This document shows, in pieces, positions 35,051-41,726 of a DNA stretch of 41,726 nt (its first letter is position 1; each line of letters begins with the position of its first letter). The translations under genes and the position numbers were made by a program. The notes below the pieces were generated by a model. That model was not told where the DNA came from and searched no databases. It saw only the letters and a program-made list of their open reading frames with translations. The stretch covers positions 218,624 to 260,349 of the forward strand of contig NZ_WAAT01000044.1 of assembly GCF_008806375.1 (NCBI RefSeq). The letters are read 5' to 3'. This DNA comes from Pseudotamlana haliotis. GTDB lineage: Bacteria; Bacteroidota; Bacteroidia; Flavobacteriales; Flavobacteriaceae.

Positions 35051-36100
35051 TTAATCTTCGGCGTTAAAATACACCTTATAATAATGCATTTTCTTCTCGT
35101 CGTCATAACCGCGTTCTAAATATTCTGAAGAGGCATCAGGCGCGTCAATATCCAATTTAATTTGAATATTGGTGTCGAGTTTGATGTCTGTTTTTATCTT
35201 CCGTTTCTCTTTAGTTACTACCGCTTCAGCTACATCAAATTGATTTCTGATGATAAGGTTTTGAGCCCCTTCAAATTCTTTTTTATAGGCTTCAAATTCT
35301 TCTTTGTGCTTGTCTTCTTCAAAAAGTTCTTCCTTAAAACGCTCGACGTTTACGGTTTCATTTTCCTTGAAAAAATCTATGGTTTTGGCTAAAAAAGTGT
35401 TTTTTTCTTGAGCGCCATAACTGGTTTGGATGATTTCGTTTGAAAACTCTTTACAAAGTTCGATGTACTGTTGGGTGTGGTTATTGGCATCATCGGCATA
35501 TTTAATATTCAGAAAATGATTGAGCCAGTATTGAGCATCGTAACTGTTGTTATCGACACTTAAGATGATATTACCTTCGTTGTCACTTTGATTTAAAATT
35601 AAACACCCTTTATCTACTTTTTTAGAGCTGATTCCTTTCTGAACTAAAACATCATAGCTGTTGTCTTCTAAATACGTTTGAAAGAAATTTACCTTGCTTT
35701 CAATTTTGAAAATGCCAATAGCGTTGGTCGTGATGTCACGAAACTCAATGCCTTCAAACATCACGATTAAAACATCACCGGTTTTAATTTGTGAGGAATT
35801 TGATTGTTCAAATAAATGGGTGACAATATGTTTTGAAACGTCTACAAAAGCTTCTTCATCATTAAAGAGTTGTGCGGCGTAGCTGTTAATTTCGTTTAAA
35901 CTGATGTTGGAATGGTGATTAAAACGATAACTCTGTACCACGCTACCAAAAGGTCTGAGTAAAAACGGCAGCATGAGCTCATAACTGGCTTCGTCAAACT
36001 CAACGGTTTTATCTGAAAAAGCATTTTTTGTGTCGTTGAATTTATTACCAACTTTATGAATTATAAACTGTGAAATGGACGCGTTTTTTCTAGAAATCAT
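35051..36100 (-). CDS. NdpA/YejK-like 37-kDa nucleoid-associated protein
   Basis: A 349-residue protein of the NdpA family, which associates with the nucleoid in gamma-proteobacteria and occurs widely elsewhere. Family features are the start ISQFIIHKVGNK (9-20), PFLLRPFGSV (about 45-54), GDVLIVMFEGIEF and the acidic-basic C-terminal half with charged helices (FKEELFEEDKHKEEFEAYKK). The C-terminus ends in YKVYFNAED. It is 64 nt from the large lipoprotein gene, so the RNase HII-lipoprotein-NdpA genes may be cotranscribed. The molecular function in Bacteroidota is not established. Confidence 0.85.
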   Translation of the reverse strand: MISRKNASISQFIIHKVGNKFNDTKNAFSDKTVEFDEASYELMLPFLLRPFGSVVQSYRFNHHSNISLNEINSYAAQLFNDEEAFVDVSKHIVTHLFEQSNSSQIKTGDVLIVMFEGIEFRDITTNAIGIFKIESKVNFFQTYLEDNSYDVLVQKGISSKKVDKGCLILNQSDNEGNIILSVDNNSYDAQYWLNHFLNIKYADDANNHTQQYIELCKEFSNEIIQTSYGAQEKNTFLAKTIDFFKENETVNVERFKEELFEEDKHKEEFEAYKKEFEGAQNLIIRNQFDVAEAVVTKEKRKIKTDIKLDTNIQIKLDIDAPDASSEYLERGYDDEKKMHYYKVYFNAED

Positions 36101-36164
36101 CTGTGTGTTATTTGGTATGCAATAGTATTAAATTATGTTGACTTATAAATGTAGAAATCACGCG

Positions 36165-38606
36165 CTAATTAATCTGATAAAGTATAATTGAATTATTCTC
36201 GCCCTTCGTTACAAACTCTAATTTATTGTCTTTGTCGATATTTTCTAAAGCCATAGGGCCGTTTCCATAAACTGGGAAGTTAGGAAGCAGTTCAGATTGG
36301 CTATCGAATAAATACACTTTATTGGCATGTATGTCTGTGGTTGATACATAAATTTTATTATTGATGTAGAACAGTCCAGGTTTGCTATATTGTCCGAAAT
36401 CCAGTTCCGTAGTCTTGTCTTTAATCGTGAGTTTGTTTTCCGTTTGGGCAACCAAAGTTTTGCTAGTCGTGGCTAAGCTGTGGTCTTTGGATAGGTTTAA
36501 ATTTTTGATGGATACACCGCCACGGGTATCGGTTGAAATTAAATCACCGGTGTCAGTGGTTGTTGTAAAGTTGTTATTGTACAGGAACACCGGGGCTTCA
36601 GAGAAACTGTTATGGGTTTTTGTTTTCACCCTCGTTTTTCCAGTACGGCTTAAAATATGTAGCTTGTCTTTGGTTTTAAATACGATATAATCTTTTCCTG
36701 AACGTCTAAAATGTTCGGGTTTGGAAATAATAGTCTCTTTGGCGCCACTGAATTTGAAACCTTTAATCGATTTTCCTCGTGCATCATACATGAGTAGGTT
36801 TTTTCCCTGTGTAACGAGTAAACGGTAATTTTTACGTTTATCGTAATCATAAACTGCTAGAGGTTGGGTGATTTTATCATTGAATTTTAAAGGGAATGGC
36901 TTTACCTCATTACCGTTTCGGTCTAGTACATAAACATGGTTTGGTGTAGCAAAGGCTAATTGAAGTCTGCCGTTTTTATACATGTCAATTTGTTCGATTT
37001 GACCTAAAACAGGACCTTGAAGTTGTTTTTTCCAAAGGATTTTTCCCTTGTTAGAAATTAAGTACAGGTGATTATTCACATCTTGAACGACAATATCGAG
37101 CTGCTTGGTAATATGATTTTTTACAAACTGCGGGTCATTTAAAAGCTGATGATCGAGTTTGATGTTCAGGACTTCAGAAATGGTGTTTTGATGAATCTTA
37201 GTTTTGTTCTTCTGAAGAATACCGTTAACATGGGCAAAATTTGTATCATAAATGAATTGAATGGCCGATGCGTTATAATTAGGGAGGTTATAATCTTCCG
37301 AAGCATCAAAATTTCTATTTAAAATGCTTTTTAAAGCTCCCGAATTGTTAAACTGAAGCAGGGAAGCGGCATCACTAATGGCTTCCTTGGTATTCTTATA
37401 GAGGTCTTTTTCGGCTAAAGTGGTTTTGTTTTGGTAATTTGAGATGATGTTTTGAAGGAGGGCTTTATCATTTGTAAACACAAAAAACTGATCGATAACG
37501 CAGTAGTTTGTCGCTTTATTAAAGCTAATGAGTGGCGAAAATTTCTGCTGAAAAAGCTCTGGCTGACTGAAATCATAGATTTTAACCTCACGGTAGGTGT
37601 CGGTTAAAGACTGATCATTCAAAAGGGCGTCGTTGGTTGCAATCACATCAATAGAGTTTAAAACCACAGCACGCTTGTCATCTTCATAAATCACACCAAT
37701 TTCAATCACGTCATTAAACAATGGCGTGTCCATAATCAAGGTATCGGTATGTCTAAAATGCTGAAGATTGGTATCAAAGGTTTTAAAACTATCAAAAGTC
37801 ATACTTAAAAACCCATCACTGTTAGACGGGGTAATATGTTGTATTTGATTTTCCTGCGGTACGGTACCTTTAAAACTATTAATAATACTTTCAGTAGAAT
37901 CATTAGCTTGAGTGATACCGTTAAACTGGATGTTGTTTTGATGCATTTCTACATCAAGCGCGATGTATTCGGTAAAATGATTTAAAGGCAGGGAATCTTG
38001 AATGAAGATAGATTTTATAAACGGATTTTCAGGTTTCAAAATGACTGAAAAGGCCTTGTCGTTAGTTGTGGTGTTGTATATTTTTTTTAACTCTGAATCT
38101 GCAGGTCTTTGTTCAAAAACAGCTTCTACAAGCGTTTTAGACGAAGAAGCAAAAAAAGTGCTGTCTATTACCGTGCTATAAAAGGTCGCATCATTAATAG
38201 TAGATTTAGTGATGGTTTTTTTATCGTAAGTCAATGATTCTTCCATGTAATTCGGAATAGAATCAGTTTCAAACAGGTTTTTTTCAAATTTTGCAATTAC
38301 GGCATACTGCAAACTATCGTTTTGATCTTTAGAAAAACAGATTAAAAAGTCGTTTGAAGGTTTAAAGTAGTCTAGATTTTTTAATGAAACTTCCAAACCT
38401 TTATAAGAACTAGTTTCAGAAAGCTGATTTAATAGGTCGTTATTTTTTATACTGCTTTTAAGTCCGTTAAACTGCCCGGTTTTAATGATAACACTGGTGT
38501 TTTTTGGTGTGTAATCTAAAAGATCAGAACGTTTACTGTTTGCTTCGTTACAGCTAATCAATACAATAAGTAGGAGTGGGATCCAAAAAAATCTCATGGG
38601 TTGCAT
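36165..38606 (-). CDS. Large uncharacterised lipoprotein with C-terminal propeller-like repeats
   Basis: An 813-residue exported lipoprotein. Lipobox LLIVLISC with lipidated C19 (start at 38606; M4 is also possible). The N-terminal half (about 25-480) is soluble alpha/beta with no family I recognise. The C-terminal half (about 500-813) contains repeats of the form DVNNHLYLISNKGKILWKK, NHVYVLDRNGNEV, NLLMYDARGKSIKGF and DKLHILSRTGKTRVK. These end in YGNGPMALENIDKDNKLEFV, which resembles PQQ/VCBS-like beta-propeller blades. It is typical of large Bacteroidota surface or periplasmic lipoproteins. It follows rnhB by 44 nt. The function is unknown. Confidence 0.8.
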   Translation of the reverse strand: MQPMRFFWIPLLLIVLISCNEANSKRSDLLDYTPKNTSVIIKTGQFNGLKSSIKNNDLLNQLSETSSYKGLEVSLKNLDYFKPSNDFLICFSKDQNDSLQYAVIAKFEKNLFETDSIPNYMEESLTYDKKTITKSTINDATFYSTVIDSTFFASSSKTLVEAVFEQRPADSELKKIYNTTTNDKAFSVILKPENPFIKSIFIQDSLPLNHFTEYIALDVEMHQNNIQFNGITQANDSTESIINSFKGTVPQENQIQHITPSNSDGFLSMTFDSFKTFDTNLQHFRHTDTLIMDTPLFNDVIEIGVIYEDDKRAVVLNSIDVIATNDALLNDQSLTDTYREVKIYDFSQPELFQQKFSPLISFNKATNYCVIDQFFVFTNDKALLQNIISNYQNKTTLAEKDLYKNTKEAISDAASLLQFNNSGALKSILNRNFDASEDYNLPNYNASAIQFIYDTNFAHVNGILQKNKTKIHQNTISEVLNIKLDHQLLNDPQFVKNHITKQLDIVVQDVNNHLYLISNKGKILWKKQLQGPVLGQIEQIDMYKNGRLQLAFATPNHVYVLDRNGNEVKPFPLKFNDKITQPLAVYDYDKRKNYRLLVTQGKNLLMYDARGKSIKGFKFSGAKETIISKPEHFRRSGKDYIVFKTKDKLHILSRTGKTRVKTKTHNSFSEAPVFLYNNNFTTTTDTGDLISTDTRGGVSIKNLNLSKDHSLATTSKTLVAQTENKLTIKDKTTELDFGQYSKPGLFYINNKIYVSTTDIHANKVYLFDSQSELLPNFPVYGNGPMALENIDKDNKLEFVTKGENNSIILYQIN

Positions 38607-38650
38607 TTGTTTCTACAAACCTACTATAATTTTTAATTCATTTAAAACCT

Positions 38651-39250
38651 TTATAGGGGGAACTTTAACTGTTCTGGTAATAATCGGAACGATTTGCGGT
38701 GATATTTTGTAATTCCGAATTCACGAATGGCTGCTCGATGCTCTTTAGTGGGGTAGCCTTTGTTTTTTTTCCAATTGTACATCGGGAATTCTTCATGAAT
38801 TTTGTCCATGTATAAATCACGATAAGTTTTTGCTAAAACCGAAGCGGCGGCAATACTTAAATATTTGCCATCGCCTTTAATGATGGTTTCATGCGGAATT
38901 TTAGGGTAATCTTTAAACCTATTGCCATCAACGATAATAAATTCTGGAAAGGTCTGTAGCTGTTCAATCGCCTTGTGCATGGCCAATATAGAAGCATTTA
39001 AAATGTTAATCTCATCAATTTCTTCCTGATACACATGTGATACCTCAAAACAAAGGGCATGTTCTTCAATAATGGGCTTTAAAAGCATGCGTTTCTTTTC
39101 GCTAATTTGCTTAGAATCGTTTAGTATACTGTTTTTAAAATTTTCAGGAAGAATAACAGCCGCTGCAGTAACAGGGCCGGCGAGGCAGCCACGACCGGCT
39201 TCGTCTGTGCCACATTCTAAAATAAAACCGGAATGATTTTTTAATAACAT
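38651..39250 (-). CDS. rnhB: Ribonuclease HII
   Basis: A 199-residue enzyme cutting the RNA strand at ribonucleotides in DNA duplexes. The DEAGRG motif (16-21, with D16 and E17) and D108 in VDGNRF mark the metal site. [20 protein letters not shown] (126-145) is the conserved helix. NDSKQIS and [13 protein letters not shown] are other family blocks. Normal length; ATG 39250. It is the upstream gene of a possible unit with the large lipoprotein. Confidence 0.96.
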   Translation of the reverse strand: MLLKNHSGFILECGTDEAGRGCLAGPVTAAAVILPENFKNSILNDSKQISEKKRMLLKPIIEEHALCFEVSHVYQEEIDEINILNASILAMHKAIEQLQTFPEFIIVDGNRFKDYPKIPHETIIKGDGKYLSIAAASVLAKTYRDLYMDKIHEEFPMYNWKKNKGYPTKEHRAAIREFGITKYHRKSFRLLPEQLKFPL

Positions 39251-39452
39251 GTCGCTAAAATATTGATTATATCTAAAAGATGAACATGTATTTTATTAGT
39301 GATTTAAAAAGGAGTCTCTTTAAATATGGTGTATGGTGCTTTCTTAATTGGTTTCAGTAGAGGAAACAGCTTTCTTTATTAAGGATAATGTCAGCGTGTT
39401 GGAACGAACCGCTTTATTTGAAATAATTTCTCGCTCTTTACGTTCAAATAAT

Positions 39453-39460
39453 TACTTTTG
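39453..39460 (+). promoter_or_regulatory. Candidate -7 element of the porin gene
   Basis: TACTTTTG matches the Bacteroidota -7 consensus TAnnTTTG. It lies 63 nt upstream of the preferred start at 39523. No clear -33 TTTG is seen at the expected spacing, so confidence is moderate at best. Confidence 0.4.
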
Positions 39461-39522
39461 CGTCAAGAAAAATGATTCGAGCCATAACAGCGTAAATGTT
39501 GTTATTTACTTATAAGTATAAT

Positions 39523-41526
39523 ATGATTCTAACCATAAAAGGGAATACTGAAAAAAGGAAGCCTCAACTTCTTAAGCTATGTTTTGTTTCCGTACTTCTT
39601 TTATTTGCAAATATAATTAGTGCTCAAGTAGATCTTGAACAAGGTTTAGGAGAACCAAGTCAAGATTCTATTAGAGAACCTAGGCCTGCAGAAGGTAGAA
39701 CAGATAATAAAAAGGTAAAACTAAAAGGCGATATTGAACAGTATCAAATCATTTCTCATGCCTACGATACGACTTTCGTTGATACAACCTTGTCTGTTCA
39801 TAAGGATTATAAGTTCAATTATTTAAGAAAAGATAATTTCGGATTGATCCCTTTTTCAAATTTAGGGCAAACCTATAATAGCTTAACTTATAACTTTGAG
39901 AGCACCGCGTTAATGCCGCTTTTTGGGGCAAGAGCAAGGCATTTTAATTACATGGAGGTTGAAGATATTAACTACTATCGTGTGCCAACCCCGTTAACCG
40001 AGTTATTTTATAAAACGGCTTTTGAGCAAGGACAATTGGTTGATGCCTTTTTTACGACTAATATGACACCTCGTATTAATTTTTCCATTGCTTACAAAGG
40101 CTTACGTTCCCTAGGAAAATATCAACATTTGCTAACCAGTACGGGTAATTTTAGGTTCACACTTTCTTATGCCTCAAAAAACGACCGTTATCATGCTAGA
40201 GGGCATTGGGTTACTCAAGACCTTATGAACCAAGAAAATGGCGGACTAGATGATGCCAGTGTGATTAATTTTGAGAGTGGTGATCCTGAGTTTTTAGACC
40301 GCTCTATTTTAGAGGTTGGTTTTGAAGATGCCGAAAATATGGTGGTAGGTAAACGTTATCATTTAGATCACTTCTATAAAATCATCAATAATAATGATTC
40401 TATATCTAAAAACTTATTAACGGTAAATCATATCATATCGGCCGAAAGTAAGTATTACGAATACCAGCAAAACACAGCGAATACCGATTACTTTGGAAGC
40501 TCGTTTAACGCGAGTAACCTATCAGATAAAGTCACCCTTAAAACTTTATATAATGAGTTGCAGTTAAATTATAGCAATCATATTATTGGTGATTTACAAT
40601 TTAATATCAACGACTCCTATTATAATTATGGTTATGATCAATTAGTGATTGTTGAAGGTGAAACTATTATAAATCGATTAAAAGGCGATGTAGTTGCAGT
40701 AGGGGCGATGTACCATAAGCAATATAAGGGCTTTGATTTGTCTGGAGATATTGGGGCTAATATTGCTGGAGATTTTGACGGGAATTATTTTAAAGCTGAT
40801 GCGTCATTTAAATTGAACAAGGATATCGAGGCTATGGCTTCTATAAATCACAGTTCAAAGATGCCTAATTTTAACACCTTATTATATCAAAGTAATTATT
40901 TAGACTATAACTGGGAGAATGATTTTTCAAATGTTGAAAGTCAGCAATTAGCCTTTAAAGTGGTGTCCGATCGCTGGGCAACGGTTTCGGTAGATTTTTC
41001 TACTATCGATAATTATATTTATTTTAAAGGCGATCCTGTAACCGGACAAGTGTCTCCGTTTCAAAATGACAAAACGATAAACTATTTACGAGTACGATTA
41101 GATAAGGAGTTTCGCTTAGGGAAATTTGCACTTAATAATACCATAGAGTATCAAAATGTTGATGACGAGAACCAGGTATTAAATGTGCCTGAGTTTAATA
41201 CGCGTAATACCTTGTATTTTTCGAGTCATATGTTTAAAAAGGCCTTGTTTTTACAAACAGGGCTCACTTTTAATTACTTCACCAAGTATTATATGGATGC
41301 CTACAATCCTGTTTTGGCTGAATTTTATGTTCAAAACGATCGTGAATATGGAAATTTCCCGAGATTCGATTACTTTGTGAATGTTAAAATTCGTCAAGCC
41401 CGATTGTTTTTAAAGGCTGAACACTTCAATTCGTCTTTCACAGGCTATAATTTCTACTCGGCGCCTAACAACCCATACCGTGATTTTGTGGTGCGCTTTG
41501 GTGTTGTTTGGGATTTATTCTTGTAA
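39523..41526 (+). CDS. Putative beta-barrel porin
   Basis: An outer-membrane protein of 667 residues from ATG 39523 (the frame is open from 39496). A signal peptide lies near LLKLCFVSVLLLFANIISAQ. A proline/aspartate-rich linker (PSQDSIREPRPAEGRTD) precedes a long beta-barrel with many aromatic-alternating strands (FNYLRKDNFGLIPFSNLGQT, NLTYNFES-type segments, YRDFVVRFGVVWDLFL at the end). The C-terminal aromatic residue-rich strand fits BAM recognition. It resembles the putative-porin family common in Flavobacteriaceae. Substrate unknown. No partner gene is seen downstream. Confidence 0.82.
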   Translation: MILTIKGNTEKRKPQLLKLCFVSVLLLFANIISAQVDLEQGLGEPSQDSIREPRPAEGRTDNKKVKLKGDIEQYQIISHAYDTTFVDTTLSVHKDYKFNYLRKDNFGLIPFSNLGQTYNSLTYNFESTALMPLFGARARHFNYMEVEDINYYRVPTPLTELFYKTAFEQGQLVDAFFTTNMTPRINFSIAYKGLRSLGKYQHLLTSTGNFRFTLSYASKNDRYHARGHWVTQDLMNQENGGLDDASVINFESGDPEFLDRSILEVGFEDAENMVVGKRYHLDHFYKIINNNDSISKNLLTVNHIISAESKYYEYQQNTANTDYFGSSFNASNLSDKVTLKTLYNELQLNYSNHIIGDLQFNINDSYYNYGYDQLVIVEGETIINRLKGDVVAVGAMYHKQYKGFDLSGDIGANIAGDFDGNYFKADASFKLNKDIEAMASINHSSKMPNFNTLLYQSNYLDYNWENDFSNVESQQLAFKVVSDRWATVSVDFSTIDNYIYFKGDPVTGQVSPFQNDKTINYLRVRLDKEFRLGKFALNNTIEYQNVDDENQVLNVPEFNTRNTLYFSSHMFKKALFLQTGLTFNYFTKYYMDAYNPVLAEFYVQNDREYGNFPRFDYFVNVKIRQARLFLKAEHFNSSFTGYNFYSAPNNPYRDFVVRFGVVWDLFL

Positions 41527-41547
41527 TATTTGTTGCTCTCTCTTAGT

Positions 41548-41724
41548 TGCAGGGATATTTCAGATACAGGTTTTTATTAGTTATTGGTTTTTGGTAGCTA
41601 ACTGTTGCATGTAGGGATATTTCAGACACAGATTACGCTGATTTCACAGATTGAACTCCCAAATAGCGATGATCGTTTTTAATTATTAATTGAACTTCCC
41701 TAAATAATGTTGACCGTTTTTAAT
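41548..41724. repeat. Downstream tandem and direct repeats
   Basis: GGGATATTTCAGA(T/C)ACAG occurs near 41552 and near 41614. TTGAACT(C/T)CC followed by AAAT and GA(T/C)CGTTTTTAAT occurs at 41651-41683 and 41690-41724, a tandem pair of about 35 bp reaching the window edge. No gene is seen after 41526. Confidence 0.75.
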
Positions 41725-41726
41725 AT

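Overview
The window reads as chromosomal DNA of a marine-type member of the Flavobacteriaceae (Bacteroidota). The evidence is low GC content, candidate promoters with the Bacteroidota -7 pattern TAnnTTTG, outer-membrane proteins typical of the group, a NusG paralogue heading a polysaccharide locus, and intergenic regions full of short dispersed palindromes (TTCGACAGGCTCAG, CTCGACTCCGCTCGA, TTGACnn heptamers). No tRNA, rRNA, CRISPR array or transposase gene was found. The species cannot be named from the sequence.

About 30 kb on the minus strand, from 31054 down to 1180, looks like one large capsule or exopolysaccharide locus. Reading in the direction of transcription, it starts with a NusG/RfaH/UpxY-like factor and a small outer-membrane protein. 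Precursor genes follow: gmd and fcl for GDP-fucose, and a UDP-glucose dehydrogenase. Next comes a sulfate-activation block: a tandem DUF2061 protein, cysC, cysD, a GIY-YIG nuclease gene lying inside palindromic repeats, cysN and cysQ. A second nucleotide-sugar dehydrogenase, a decayed cysQ copy and a Wzx flippase follow. The assembly block holds two left-handed beta-helix acyltransferases, a WecB epimerase, four GT-B glycosyltransferases, one GT2 glycosyltransferase, a Wzy-like polymerase, a PAPS-type sulfotransferase and a UDP-xylose synthase. It closes with a WecA/TagO-like initiating transferase, a Wza-like lipoprotein and a Wzc-like tyrosine kinase, then a rho-independent terminator at 1113-1150.

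The parts fit one model. A polyprenyl-linked repeat unit is built from GDP-fucose, UDP-glucuronate, UDP-xylose and HexNAc or HexNAc-uronate donors. It is acylated and sulfated, flipped by Wzx, polymerised by Wzy and exported by Wza/Wzc. CysD, CysN and CysC make PAPS, the sulfotransferase uses it, and CysQ removes the PAP by-product. No PAPS reductase or sulfite reductase lies in the window, so sulfate activation here appears to serve polymer sulfation. That is an inference from gene content.

Right of the locus (31.5-41.7 kb) are ordinary genes: a bile-acid:sodium-symporter-like transporter, an acetate-uptake (SatP) protein, an OmpA-type protein paired with a membrane-anchored helix-hairpin-helix protein, an NdpA/YejK-like nucleoid protein, a large uncharacterised lipoprotein, ribonuclease HII and a putative porin. 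The left edge (1-1080) is a repeat cluster surrounding a DUF559 nuclease-like gene. The least explained items are the two small nuclease genes embedded in repeats, a 215-bp repeat in three copies whose hairpin shows compensatory changes, and the cysQ pseudogene at a probable cassette junction.
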